NCBI GenBank assembly: GCA_916700875.1
Contig: CAKAKS010000039.1
Coordinates: 23,705,315-23,769,314 of the forward strand
DNA from: Sebastes aleutianus
Taxonomy: Eukaryota; Chordata; Actinopteri; Perciformes; Sebastidae
Reading direction: 5' to 3'
Length of the DNA: 64,000 nt
Notes under the pieces: generated by a model
Seen by the model: the letters and a program-made list of their open reading frames with translations, nothing else
Databases searched by the model: none
What the model was told of the DNA's origin: nothing
Part shown: in pieces, positions 1 to 12,215 of the stretch
Layout: each line of letters begins with the position of its first letter
How positions within the stretch are numbered: position 1 is the first letter of the stretch
Made by a program: the position numbers and the translations under genes

Positions 1-178
1 ATTCAACTGCTTAGTTACACTGGAAACGTTACAATACAGTATAGAGTAACCAGTATTTGACCTACAGTATAATGATCACTGGGAAACATTTACAGATTAA
101 AAAAAGTTTATTTTACACCATCTGCAACAATAATCTGAGTTCTTCCACAGAAAAAAACGTACACTGCTTACCAGGTAT

Positions 179-665
179 TTGGGCAAAGTATCCTCATACA
201 ATGGTTTGTATGATCTTACAAAAAGGTATTCTTCATTTTTCATGCGTTTTCCTACGAATGTCCAGCAAAACGTGATGCACGCCTTAATTTCTTCTCCAGA
301 CTTTTCAAAATAAACTTCCGTCTTCACAGGAAACAACTTGGTTAGGTTTATGCAACAAAACTACTTAGTTAGGTTTCGGAAAAGATCGTGGTTTAGGTTA
401 AAATAACACCGGAAGTGGCGTAACTTAAGTACGGAAATTACAAATAAATCAACATTGACTTATGGTTTCACACGGGGTACAAACACCGGTCTCTGGTGTT
501 TTTTGATACACCCCGACCTTCTCCCTATGTGGCATTTGTTGCTCTTTATACTTCCTGGTTAACAATTACGTGGATAACATAAAAATTGATTATGTGGGAT
601 ATGTACAAATTACAATGCATTACTTTTTGTAGGTATAGCTATGAACGATGTATGAGAACAGCCTG
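179..665 (-). repeat. Teleost interspersed repeat, left copy of an inverted pair
   Basis: The reverse complement of this stretch matches 2652-2955 over most of its length, so the two copies face each other. Paired landmarks are gtatgagaacagcctg (650-665) against its complement at 2652-2667, and the block around 179-300 against 2790-2955. This copy holds about 170 bp (about 340-510, with the recurring phrase ggttaggtttatgcaaca) that the right copy lacks. Open frames here are degenerate and have no recognisable domain. I know this sequence type as abundant in percomorph genomes but cannot name its class. Confidence 0.7.
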
Positions 666-2234
666 ATTTGGTCAGGCAGTGAGTGTAGTTAAGACAGGAC
701 CAAGGAGCACTATCATTAAAGTGGGACTGACTAACCCAACGCCACTTTGAAACTGGCTTGATGGATAAAGCTGTAAGCTGTGTTCTTAGAGAAAGGCTTT
801 GCTCCGTCTGTTTTGGGATGGAGGCTGTTGCTGCCAAATTCTGTGCCAGACAGGACCCTTTGTGCCGGACAACGTGACGTTTCCCCGCATATAGCTCGAC
901 TTGATCACGATCAAAATTGCTCAGTGGATACACAAATCCCCAATACACACCTGTGCCTGCAAACACCACCACAGGGCAACATCTGAGGCAATGCTTTTGG
1001 CTAATAGATTTTTATATTCAGTGTTTTTTAAACCCTCTCTTGAATGCCATCATTTACACAGAGTGGAATAACAACCTTAGTGAAAATTATGAAAAACACC
1101 TGTTTTGATTTTTGGATATGTGAAAGCCTTTTTGTGGCTGTTACAGCAGAACACAGGATTACAGTCTTCAAAAATAAGCTGCAGGTGAGCAGGGGATACA
1201 TTATTTACAACAACCAAAATATAAACAGAAAGTAATGTATATCTCTTCAATTTCTAAAAATGTTTTGGCATGTCTCATCAATGCTTAATGCAAATCGTAG
1301 TTGGTAGAAAAGTCCCTATTGTCCTGCTGTACTCATTGCACTAGTACCCTCATCATTAGAGAAGGAAGAACATTGAGCCTAATTGGAAAAGACCTAAAAC
1401 AATGTGAAACATGTGTTGCATCTAACAATTATAACGTATACATATTCTATATTAAACAGGCCTAAACCTGGCTTCTCTTATGGAAAATATTTTACACAAC
1501 CTTTGAATTGCTGCTTACAGTTATATTTATAGCCGTCTTTGTCTCGAGTCGCCTCACGTCGTGGTTTGCCTTTGGTGGTTGGAGTAGCCCAGATGAGGCC
1601 CTGCTTTCACCATGGTAGCTATAATAATGTGTGCGTGACTAGTAACAGAGGTCATTTGGAGCTCAGGAATTCAGGAGTGCAGAGTCGGCTGAAGGGAAGG
1701 AACAAGTTCTCCCAGCGTGGCACCGCATTAACCTCAGATCCTTCAAACATTAACATTTACCTCTAATGTTCTCCCGTCCTTTCTTCAAGACCCTTTAAGC
1801 AATTTAGCCTTTAATCATCGACATTGCTGTACAAAATGATGAATCCCCACAGGCAGATCAAGCTGAGCAGCGAGAGAACATATTCCTCAGCAGTTTGAAA
1901 ACAAAGGATGGAGAGTGTTTAAGTCTGACTATTATTAGCACTAATTTATGTCATTATAACAGATGGTTGTTGTCCAGAGGTCTTTGCATTCACATAAGTA
2001 CATCATACCATCACACATAAGCTGACAGTAATTAGCTGAAAGTTTTCACCCTTCAGTGAAAGTTGATATTTGTAATCTTTTCAAACATAATGTTTCACAT
2101 ATACTAACTATTGTCCTCCTTCCTTTAATCAAGACCACACATTGAGATTTATACATATATGATGATGGAGATGTAGACACTACCAAGAACACTAATGCAA
2201 ACTGCATAATACCGCTACACTTGTGAAGCTTACA
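666..2234. other. No gene recognised; spacer between inverted repeat copies
   Basis: AT-rich sequence between the arms of the inverted pair. Short open frames occur on both strands (for example 610-972 minus and 1539-1766 plus), but none shows a recognisable motif or coding bias. It may be the interior of a larger mobile element if the two arms are its ends, or ordinary flanking DNA between two separate insertions. Confidence 0.4.
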
Positions 2235-2606
2235 CTCAGTTGCCAGTTTATTAGGAACACCCAGCTAAAACTAATGTAGTCTAATACAACAGGCCTGCAA
2301 TAAATCATACCTTCATGAAGCTTATAATGTTCAGGTTTTGTTGAAACTGTTTTAAAGATGTATGGTCATTTTGGAGGATATAAGTTTGTGGTGCCGTTGA
2401 ACTGTGTTGGGTTATAATGTTTTTGGTGTTTCTAATATTTAGTCCACCCACATTGTTATAAACATGCTGGACAAATTACATTTCACTACGTTTCAGTATA
2501 TGCAATACAACTCAACAGCACCACATCTACATCCTTCAAAGTAACCATAAAGTTGAAGGTTTAATTTTAGCTAGATGTACCTTTTACAAACTGGCAACTA
2601 ACTGAA
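2235..2606 (+). mobile_element. Small TIR element (MITE-like), ~370 bp
   Basis: The left end reads cagttgccagtttattagg (2238-2256). The right end, near 2587-2606, gives ttgccagttt on the opposite strand, so the ends are inverted repeats of about 10-15 bp. The interior has no long open frame, as expected for a non-autonomous element. I recognise the type as widespread in fish but cannot assign a superfamily, because I could not fix an exact target duplication. Confidence 0.65.
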
Positions 2607-2651
2607 TAATGTTTATAACAGAACTAAAACTAGAGCAGCACAACGATGCAC

Positions 2652-3085
2652 ACAGGCTGTTCTCATACACTGTTCGTAGCTATACCTATGAAAAGTAATC
2701 CACTGTAATGCTTATATATCCCACAAAATCAATTTGTATGTAATCCACATAATTGGGAACAGGGAAGTATAAAACTAATCAAGTTGTTTCCTGTGAAAAT
2801 GGAAGTTTATTTTGAGAAGACTGCATCTAAGGAGCAGAAATTGACACGTGCGTCAGGGGTTGCTGGACATTCGTTGGAAAACGCATGAAAAATGAGGAAT
2901 AACCTTTGGTAAGATATCATACAAACTGTTGTATGAGGATACGTTGGCTCACAATGATCACCAAAGTCTATAGGCTACTAATTCATACTAATACTAATTT
3001 CATAACAATCCACCCAATAGTTGTTGAGATATTTCAGTCTGGTACTGTCGGACTGACCGACAGACTAAAGGCATTTACACATCGG
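2652..3085 (+). repeat. Teleost interspersed repeat, right copy of an inverted pair
   Basis: Matches the reverse complement of 179-665, with a deletion of about 170 bp relative to that copy. It continues past the paired portion to about 3085 and ends in a short perfect hairpin: ctgtcgg at 3045-3051 and ccgacag at 3057-3063, with a 5-base loop. The ending, with the phrase gttgagatatttcagtctgg followed by ccgaccgaca-like sequence, is a common tail in percomorph repeats as I recall it. Confidence 0.7.
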
Positions 3086-3109
3086 TAGCGTGATGAATAA
3101 ATGACACGA

Positions 3110-3660
3110 AAATGCAAAATACTCGCCTGCGAATATTTTATGTCTAGGGCTTTTATTGTGAAAGGTAAGAACGAAAGTGGATCTGGTCTGCGCTGCCTTT
3201 GTCAAGGTTAAAAGGAGTAATAAAGTTTGCCATCTTGATTCAGACTATGGAGCCTCTGTATTGTTGTTTCATAAATATAGGCGCAAATCAACCAGTTCTG
3301 CACAACGTGATTAGCGATGCAAAAGCTCAGAAAAACGGCCTTGTTGTTATAATGAATTATATATTCACAGTGGTTTTCTATTAATATTAAATCAATATTT
3401 AAAGGTGCTATTGATAACATTGATAACAGTCAACCACTAAATGTCGCATTCTCCACTCCCCGTTCCATTGCATTCACTTCACAACAAGTGGTTGCCAGGC
3501 ACTTACTGTCAAACTCAGCCAGTTTTTTTCCACACTAACTGGCAACTTGATCACTGAAGATCGAGAAGTACCACGTGATACCAACGGCGGCATACTATTG
3601 GCTCACAAGCCTTGTTAGAAGTGGGAACCAAAGGTCTGATAAATTCCACAGAGAAAAATG
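3110..3660. repeat. Probable interspersed repeat, family unknown
   Basis: The phrase aaaggtgctattgataacat and the following segment to about 3500 look like a recurrent percomorph repeat, but there is no second copy in this window to compare. No coding potential was recognised. Boundaries are approximate. Confidence 0.35.
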
Positions 3661-6600
3661 AAACATTTATTTTGGACCTGTCAAATTTTGTTTTTTAGTA
3701 AAAGCCATACTTTTTTCGCCACACATATATACAGTATATATATACTACATAAGAATGTTATCAATACGATTTTTAATATTGGTTGTATATTCAATCATAT
3801 TTAATGGCATTCCAGTTCATCGTGTCTACTCCTTGTGTCTGCTGTGGCTCCACAGTTTGGTTAGATGGTGCATTACTTTTCCTGTCAAGATGAAGCCCTC
3901 AAGTGCTCGAGTGGATTCTGCCCTTCCTTCTCTGTAAGTGGTAGATCACAGAGGGTGCGTCTATGACTCGGGTATGCACAAGCGCTTGTGCGAGTCTGCT
4001 CAGGTAATTACAGCATCTGTTAAGAGCTTTGCTGATTGTTTTTCATCTCCACATGGTCACCACTCCAGAAAACCAATTACCCAGGGGAATACTAAATCAC
4101 CAAGACCGATTTGTTATTCTATTGCAAAAAGCAGAAAAACCTGGATAAGAGTGGGGCTGTGTTCCCGTTTGTTCACATGCAGGTAAAACACATTAAACAG
4201 AGAGCAATACAAGGAAGGGCTTAATGTAATAAAAGTGAAAAAAGGAACATTTTAAAAACAAGAATATACAAAACAATTAAGACAAAGAGGAACAACTTTT
4301 GCAGGAAAAGCTGATGAAAAGCACAATAAGACTTATCAGGTGGTTTGCAGTGGAGCAACCTGCTAAATCTTACAAGAGTTGTTTTTTCACCTCAAAAGGA
4401 AATAGCTTTTTTTCAATATAGTAATACTGTACCACCAGCTTTGCAATCTTTTCCTATGAAATAACTTGCATTTTGGGCAATCAGTGTTGAGCTGTTTTAT
4501 TCATAGTACTATTAAATAAGGCAACGCAACCGGAAAATAACCCTAAGTAGGCCATACTTAGTAGACCTAGTTTCTGTTTTCACAATACATGCGACTGCTA
4601 TTTCAGGACTTTCATGTGCGTGGTTGACTCAGATGCAGAAGAGTACAGTATGCGTCACTTAGAGTCCCGCTGTTGCTCATGTTTCGCCGATGCCTCTCTG
4701 TGTTGGCTGCTACAGGCTGTTGCCCTTCTCTAAAGCATTTCAAATGTCAGAGTTGCACAGATTCATTACTTCTGTAATGTGACTTGGTGAAACCAGATTG
4801 TTTAGATGGATAAATGGTGTGATTCACATTAACTGTTGATTAATTGTTCTCATTTATTGTGCCGACAGAATAGTTTTCCTCCTCCCCTGACCTCAATCTT
4901 CAACGTCCTTTGTAACCACTGTGATGACTTTGAGTTCTATTTTCTCCTCTCTGGCTCCTCTTTTGCTCCGACTGCAGTGCTTTTGCGGAAAACCTATAAG
5001 CCGATTTAAGTTTCCGTAAAAAAAGAGAAAAAAAAAAAAACACATTCACAATGAGAAAAGTGAAAAGCTTTATTCTCTTGGAAGTGCTCCGGATTGCCTT
5101 TATAGCAGTGCCTGAACTCTTTTTTATTTCGGCAGTCCTTTAAACTACCGTGTCTAATTGCGATGGCATTTTTAATTAAAAGTCAAGGATATGTGGTTGT
5201 TTGTGAAGGGAGACTAATCTGTTCTTGCCTCCACCTCTGCCAGTGCTAGCTATCTTCCATCTATCTGCCTAATGAGAAAATAGAGAAGCCGGAGCAGGAC
5301 TTGTTGATATTTGCCTTTCTCTAAGTAGATTTCTGTGAATTTACGATTAGCAACCAAGCCTCAGACCACGCTATGCTGTAGCTCAGAGACCTTATGGATT
5401 ACTAAAGATAACAATGAGCAATTTTCCTCAGGCCTCCTACGTATAAATTCACTGGATGCCATGAAGTGTGGCTGCATGCTGAACTCAATATTGTATGCGT
5501 TCATTTTGAGAAAAAATAATGTTTATCAAGTGTGGGGCTTGAATTTATTTGTTCTATATGGATTTTATTGATATTTAGCACTTTGTATTCCACAAACAGG
5601 AGGTTGATTTATAGTGCGAATATAGCAGAACCACGAGGTATGGTATGAACCATTTTTTATTTAAACTTTTTTCTTCATCGGCTGCCTGGTGAGCATCTAT
5701 CTTTGGAGGGTGGTGTTGTGAATAGGGAGACAATTATTCAAACGGAGGACAAAGGTTCAAGCCCTTTTCTTGGCAAGCATCCGTCTTGCTGAAGTGTCTG
5801 TGTGCAAAAATGCAGAATCCCTGCTACCTGACTCTCAGCTCTGACCCGCCCTGTGAGAGGACAAACAGAGTACATGCACAATGATCAATGAAGAATCCAA
5901 TCATTATTTAATTTCTGTTATTGAAGTCAACTGTCAAGCCTTGTCATCTTGAATTTATCTCGCTATACTTTTAAATTACTTTTCAGCTTTTTTTAATCCT
6001 TGTGGGTTTCTTGTAATGTCATCTGAACAAACGTTGCTTTCTCTCTCTCTGTAGATTACAGAGTTTCAAATATAAATAAAAACTAACTGTTTAAAATGTC
6101 TGACTCAGAGCTATAGGAGTGAAACAAATATGAATACCTTTTTGAAAAAACAGAAAGCTTGTCAGACTGAAGGCCATTACAAGAAATGCAATATAATCTA
6201 CAGACTATGGGACGAGAGCTGAATGAAATCAGAAGGTTTTGTTCAAGTGTGCTGTAAATATTAATGAAACCTTCACTATTTCTATAAAAAGAAATGTATG
6301 TACTTTTTGAAAGAACTGAAAAACTAACGGTGGACAAACGGTGTATAGATCATTTCATCTGCATAGAGAGGAAGTTAAAACAAAGTCCTTGAAATGTTGG
6401 TTGATGAAGTTCTACAGAAACTTAACCACATAGTTTATACCAAACAATAAACTTGGATTCATTAAAGCAAGAGCAAACAGCATTTTTGACAGTGTTTGTA
6501 CCCATGGCTGTGGTGATAGCAGAGGTCCATATTGCCCCCCCCTCCCTCCACATTTAAGAGCCCAGTGGGGATGCAGGGCCACAGCTGGGACTCGGCAGAG

Positions 6601-7110
6601 AGGAGAGATTAACATTGTGCTCCACCATTCTGCTTCATGGAGAGGGCCCAGTGCCCAACCTTACAGCTGAGGAGACATAGCCATGCCTGTGGGCAAGCTA
6701 ACCCCAGAGGTGACCCACAACCGCAGCTACAATCCAATTGATTCCAGCTCGCACAACCATTAGCCAGATACAGACTCCGGTGGCCTTCGCTGTGGCAGCC
6801 TTCTTGACACCTGGGGGAAAACGTCACCTAAAGCTCTGTGGAGCACAACAGGTTCAGAAAAAACTCCTATCCAAGAAAAAGTGATGTTTCTCTTGTCAGT
6901 TTATACTATTTCAAAATCCATTGGTGTGTTTATGCAATTTGATAGAAAATAGACAAGATAAAAGTCAAATCAGCCGCCACTACAACTGTAGAGCACCCAT
7001 ATACTGACATTTATGTTAAATTGATTCAAATGGCCCCGATGGAGCTGACCATGGATGTATACAGAGACCGGAGCTGACGGGAAGAGCTAGCGATGGACTT
7101 GGCGAAGTTA
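3661..7110. other. Unassigned AT-rich sequence
   Basis: No gene, RNA or mobile element could be supported. Contents include a short A-run near 5020-5041 and a C-run near 6534-6545. There is a splice-acceptor-like pyrimidine tract ending in tgtag near 6040-6055, with no plausible exon after it. Open frames (3755-4186 plus, 5335-5571 plus, 6083-6337 minus) show no motifs and are consistent with chance. Confidence 0.5.
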
Positions 7111-7370
7111 GCGGACGAATACATACAGTATAGTATAGTATAGGAGCAAAGTATATGCAAAATACATATATGGAAATACGATTGATTGGATTGTATTAAC
7201 CAGAAGTATAAAACATTACATGTCCCTTATAAATTAAAAAGAAAATACCAGTAATTTGTTAGGGAAATGTCTTTATTCTTTGATTTTTGGGTTGATGGAA
7301 TAAAATTATAATAAATAATGCCTGACAATGATATCTCTGACTACAAACATGCTGAAAATCAAACATTATT

Positions 7371-7600
7371 ACTGTATTAAGTTCGATATTTTCCAAAGTA
7401 GAAGTCCCTAGAAGTGTATGATTCAACTTTTTCCCATGGTCTAGTGTTAAAAAAAGTTAACAAAAATCACAATAAATCATAATATCGAATCGCAATACTT
7501 GTAGAATTGCAATACTTTAAAATCACAATACATATTGAATCGGCAAACCAAGTATCATGATAGTATCGAATTGGGACATAGGTGTATCGTCCCGGCGCTA
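7371..7600 (-). mobile_element. hAT-like element end, minus orientation
   Basis: On the minus strand the segment starts at about 7600 with tagcgccgggacgatacacc, followed by stretches of atcgaat and gcaatac. I recognise this layout as a teleost hAT-type terminal region (tagggccgggacgatac type). The opposite terminus could not be located, so this is a truncated copy or one with a degraded second end. No transposase was seen. Confidence 0.55.
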
Positions 7601-8564
7601 CTTAGCATTAGGTTTGAGCTAATATGACATGCTCTAGATCAAATCAAAGACCAACCCGAAGACACGGCATGCACCCCCTCTCATTGCTGCACACACACAC
7701 AGCCTCACTGATCATATATAGCGTTATCTGGAACAGAACACAACATCTCTGACATAAAAATGCCAGAGCCAAGGGAGAACTGTAAACTGGAATTATATGT
7801 AGTGAGGAGGAGGTAGGTTGGCAGATAGTGACTGCTGTGGCTATTCATCAGCTCCAGTAGCAGCAGCAGCTCCAGGGATGGAGCTCCGCGGTTGCCCATC
7901 AGCCAGCTGTTGAGCTATAAATGGCAGCAGGCATCATACACACAAATTCTCTGTTCATACCACCAAGATGTATTTGTTTCGAATGGACATATGAATTTTG
8001 TATAACACACAGTATACAAGTGTGTAAGTATATAATCACTAGCATTTGCATGCTTCTCTTCCACCCCCATTTTTTGTATAAGGACCCATCAGCATGTCTG
8101 TAGGGATGAGTCATATGCTCTGCAATTGACCTGCCAAAAGGTGTTATGCAGCAGAAGTTTCTCTGCTAACTATTGTGTATATACAGGATAAATGTAGGTT
8201 AGAAGCTTTTATACAACACACAAAAAATAAAAAAAGATATCATCTGAATAAAGAGAAAAAGTACAGTTAAACTGAGAGATGATTGAGGGTTTATCCTTCC
8301 AGCGAAACGCTAGATCTACTAAGAAAACTTAAATTAAGGTTTCATTTTAGCGTTGGCAGTGGGATGAATGGGATGATGTTCACCTTTACAGTAAGTCTGC
8401 GTCATTGCCATTCACACAATCAAACATGATGCATAGAGAGTGAATATTTAAATTAATCTCTAAAATTGTGGACGTCACGGTGGACTAGTGGTCTTCAGCG
8501 TATACCCGCAATGTCCCTGAAAATAAAAGCACAAGTTGTGCACCATCATCACTGTTATGACTAT
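7601..8564. other. No recognised feature
   Basis: Mixed-composition non-coding sequence with a short CA run near 7690 and a cag trinucleotide run near 7858-7870. No exon, RNA or repeat family is supported. Confidence 0.45.
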
Positions 8565-9407
8565 TTTATACTTCTGCGGAAAAGCTTCTGCAGAGCCGCA
8601 GAGATGGTTTGTGAAGCTCTTAGAGACGCGTTGCGCGCTTCCTGAAAAATGTGACTACATGCCGGACACTGCCAATGACGAAGAAGTTTGATTGGACATC
8701 ACAGCCGGGTTGTATTAAGAGGCCGCACATACTGCCTCATCATTTGGTTTTCTCTTTTTTCTCCTTCTTAACCCTAGGTACAGGAGCTCCTACTCATCAT
8801 TCAACTCTTTCATAATTTTTTTTCCAAAGCCATGGAGTTGTGTTGGGCCACACCATAGACTGTATATAAAGATGAACGACATGACGGCGCCCAAAATGTG
8901 AAGCTAGAACATCTTGATCGCCCCCTGGTGGCTGGCTGCCGTATAGGTCATAACTCCGACCTAATGTCCGAGATGGGACATGGACCAAACTAAAAAGTCA
9001 AAGTACACATCAAATACATTTTTCCCAAAGATGATTTCTGTCATTTTAGGTAGTTCTTATCACACTGATGAATGTTCAAGTGTTAATTGTTTTCTGATAA
9101 GTTTGGTTTTAATTATTTATATGATGCTATAAAAAGGACTGTTTTGTCTTCACTTCTGTACAGTGGGAGGAAGTGGAGACGCATCGTCTATCTTTATATA
9201 CAGTCTATGGACCAAAGTTATCTGGAACTATTGAATCAAGCCTTTCAAATAAATCAAAGACTGCCTAACAAAGGATTTGAAAACCATGGGTCCAAATCAA
9301 AAAGAAATGACATGCTATGCGCAATCCGCCGCAGTACTATGTATGCCCGGCACACGCGAGAGGTGCCAGCACAGAATGCATATGCGCAGAGCCGCAGGAG
9401 TATAAAT
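8565..9407. mobile_element. TIR element interrupted by a second MITE
   Basis: Left end tttatacttctgcgg (8565-8579) and right end ccgcaggagtataaa (9392-9406) are imperfect inverted repeats. Subterminal GC-rich sequence (8580-8720 and 9310-9395) is also loosely complementary. The interior is split by a separate inverted-repeat element at 8853-9210. Excluding that insertion, the outer element is about 485 bp with no transposase frame. Confidence 0.5.
8853..9210 (+). mobile_element. MITE with ccatagactgtatata termini, nested copy
   Basis: Starts ccatagactgtatataaag (8853-8871) and ends with its near-perfect inverse, ctttatatacagtctatgg (9192-9210). The body matches the element at 40792-41339 over much of its length, for example the shared phrase cgccccctggtggctggctg near 8920. 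A 128-aa open frame begins inside it (9087-9473) but runs through the right terminus into other repeat sequence, so I do not treat it as a gene. This is a very common percomorph repeat type. Confidence 0.8.
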
Positions 9408-9410
9408 CAG

Positions 9411-11225
9411 GCATCAGTCTGTCCTTATCATAAACATAAAAATGCTCAACTGCAGATCTCCACAGGCATGTAATCAATTACTTGTTCAGTTAATTGAATT
9501 AATTGGCATTTAATCATTTAAGCAAACATGCAAAACATTAGCAGGACATTTCACTATTTTGTCACACTATATAGAATGGAAGCATACTTGAAATGATAAC
9601 CTACAGATTAATTGGTTATAGAATTAATTGCAAGACACGGATGCAATGTGTTTTCCTCGCTGTAATTCTGGAGATGCAACATGCCGTTGGGCAGTTGCAG
9701 ATGGGGGGAATTACTGAAAGGTTTGCTGGTGCAGTTGCTTGAAAAAAAATGTCTCAGGAAAAGATCTCCTGAGGTTTAGTGGTCATGTAGTTTTTGCTTT
9801 GCAGCTGAGAGCAGCGCAGTCTTGAAAGGTCTTTGGTAATGTCTCAGTCTGCATCCCCCTGCAACATCAAAGATAGAGGGGGAGCTGCGGCCTTTTGACA
9901 GGCTAACATCGTGTTTGATGCTTGTACAGAACATCATGCTGCCTAATGTTACAAAATGTAAGACTGGCTCTTGTCGTAAGAAACAGTGTGGCTTGAAAAA
10001 ACGGCTTAGTTTTCTCTTACACATGACAGAAAAATAAATCAAAACAGTAGAAATCATTTGCGTAGTTAAATACACAGCCTAAGGTTGGGATCAAGGCTTG
10101 TGTGTGGGGTATTACTTGGTTCATCAAGGCAGAAAATGGTTGAAATTTTCAGCCAGAACCCCCTCAGGTAGCAAAAAACTAGTCCATATCCCAGACTGAT
10201 TATGCTCTCTCTCTCTCTTTGACCTTCATAACGTTCATTTAGCACCATTAGATACACCGTGCTGTCACAGCAGTGTAGTGTTTTCTGTCTGGCCCTGGCT
10301 CCAACATGCATGAATCAACTGGAAAGTGTACAGTGTGTGTCTTTATGTGTGTGTCTGGGCGTGTGTTTCTTTGCCTGTGGTAAGATTCAAAGGGGGCAAA
10401 CTTCGGGCAGCAGAGTCTGTCCTTGTCTGGACTTCCAATAGCCCGTGTATGGTTGTGTGTTGAGCGGGAGGTGGGTGGTGTAAATTCTCCCGGCTCTTCC
10501 AGGCATCTGAGCCCACTCGCTAGGCCTCTTTGGCAAGGAGAGAGGGACCAGGTGTCGGCTCGCGTACAAAGGGCTTTGATGCCAGAGTGCAGTGAGATGT
10601 CAGATTTGGAACCCCTTCTGCATAACAGTGTGTATGCCTGTGTGTCTGTGTGTGTGTGAGAGAGAGGGAAAGAGGTTGGAGACCGAAACCGCTTACTTAG
10701 CTACTACAGTTGGAGTGCAACTTAAGTCGGAACAGCTTTCTATTTGGTGACACGTCAAGCATGTCTTAAAGATGTAAATCTAAATAATACTTAAAACTAG
10801 AATGTTATCTGACACTTCCCATCATGTCACTTTAATATACTTAAATCTTCTGATAATATTCATGATTAGAATAATTGAAAGAAATAGAATAAATATTTGA
10901 GAAGATGGCTTTTAAGTCTTTTTTTGTTTACTTTGTACTTTTTTGAAGGATTTTTCTGCACTTATAGTGATTTTCCTTACCCTATTGGTTTAAGAAGAAC
11001 AGCCATAATACTCACTGTACAGTAGTACAGATATAGAGAAGTGTCAGCGGCTACAATACAAGTCATCTTCACTAATATAACGATTTATTACTCATAATAA
11101 ATCTCAACATCAAGTCTTCAAACTTCTACCTCCATTTATTTGCATTCCTATTTTTTTCTTAGTTCTAACTTTGTTTTAATTTTCTTAACTAATCAATTAA
11201 TAATTTATTTTATAAAATGTCAGAA
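9411..11225. other. Unassigned non-coding sequence
   Basis: No gene supported. There is a short GT-rich tract with adjacent GA (10630-10668) and a ct run at 10206-10218. Overlapping open frames on both strands (10066-10659) are short and lack motifs. Confidence 0.45.
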
Positions 11226-11768
11226 AATAGTAACAGGGATGCACAGATACCGATATCGGATCGGCTATTGGGCCAATACTGACTCAAATAGCTGGATCGG
11301 GTATCGTGACAATGGGGTCGATCTATTCAATCCAATTCTATGTTTACCATACACATTAGATACTGGAATTTCAATTCCTGGTTTAAAGTTTTGCGCGATT
11401 TGTTGCAGCATTAAAAATGTTTACACTTGAACTGTAATTCCGGATAATTTCCTGAACATTTCTTACCAAGTTTCTGGTGCACAATTTATTATTTTAATAA
11501 TAAGTATCAATTCAGTAAATCTATGAGTATGTATTTATTTGTTACATTTAGTTTTACAAAGTTAGGAAAGCAATGTTTAAGTCAAGTCTGATGTTGCCTT
11601 ACACATTAAAGAATGATCCCAGTTACTTACACACAATGAGGCATGATATGGCTCATTAATTAAACACTGGTATCGGATCAGTTCTCGTATCAGCCGATAC
11701 CCGAAGCCCTGGTATCGCTATCGGTATCGCCACTGAAAAAGTCGGATCGGTGCTTCCATAAATAGTAA
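11226..11768. repeat. 8-bp target-site duplication flanking a hAT MITE
   Basis: The 8-mer aatagtaa occurs at 11226-11233 and again at 11761-11768, directly outside the element ends. An exact 8-bp duplication is the signature of hAT-superfamily integration. Confidence 0.9.
11234..11760 (+). mobile_element. Non-autonomous hAT element (MITE), 527 bp
   Basis: The left end is cagggatgcacagataccg and the right end, read on the minus strand, is tatggaagcaccgatccg, an imperfect inverted repeat of the tagggatgcaccgat type. Subterminal sequence is rich in palindromic gatatc/atcggtat words. Perfect 8-bp direct duplications flank it. There is no transposase; the 96-aa frame across the left half has no domain. 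A truncated relative lies at 61894-62159 and shares the central stretch gttttacaaagttaggaaag. Confidence 0.88.
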
Positions 11769-11934
11769 GAATCTGTCAGGATTTCCTACAGCCATAAGTG
11801 ATTTGTCCAAAATGCTTATTTTCTTTCTGTCCAACAGTAAGAAACCCAAAGAAATTTTGTTTACTATCAAATAAGACAAAGAAAAGCAGCAAATCCTCAC
11901 ATTTAAAAACCTAGAATCAAAGAGTGTTTAGCAT

Positions 11935-12215
11935 GTAAGAGATAATGTACAGCGTGCATCGCCCTGAAGGGGTTTATTTCACAACAATGACCTGCTAGCT
12001 GTACATTATCCCGCTTATTACACGGCTACTTACTTAAGAAATCAATAATTTGACACAAAAACGGTCCGCCAGAGTCCGACATCAAAACTGCGCCCATAGC
12101 AACGGTCTGTTATACATAGCAACAGTCTGCTATAACGAAATAACAGACCATAGAACACTGTGATTGACCAATCAGAATCGAGTATTCAACACAGCCGTGT
12201 AATAATGTTGTTTAA
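11935..12215. repeat. Hairpin-bearing teleost repeat
   Basis: A perfect 12-bp inverted repeat, gataatgtacag (11941-11952) and ctgtacattatc (11999-12010), can form a hairpin with a 46-base loop. Downstream are the phrases cccgcttattacacggcta and agcaacggtctgttat, and then attgaccaatcagaat near 12163. I know this combination as a frequent fish repeat. The tail word cagccgtgtaataa near 12192-12205 partly complements ttattacacggct near 12015, which suggests inverted-repeat ends. Confidence 0.6.

Noticed and set aside
9087..9473. 128-codon plus-strand frame as a gene
   Set aside because: It starts within the nested MITE and crosses its right terminus into another repeat.
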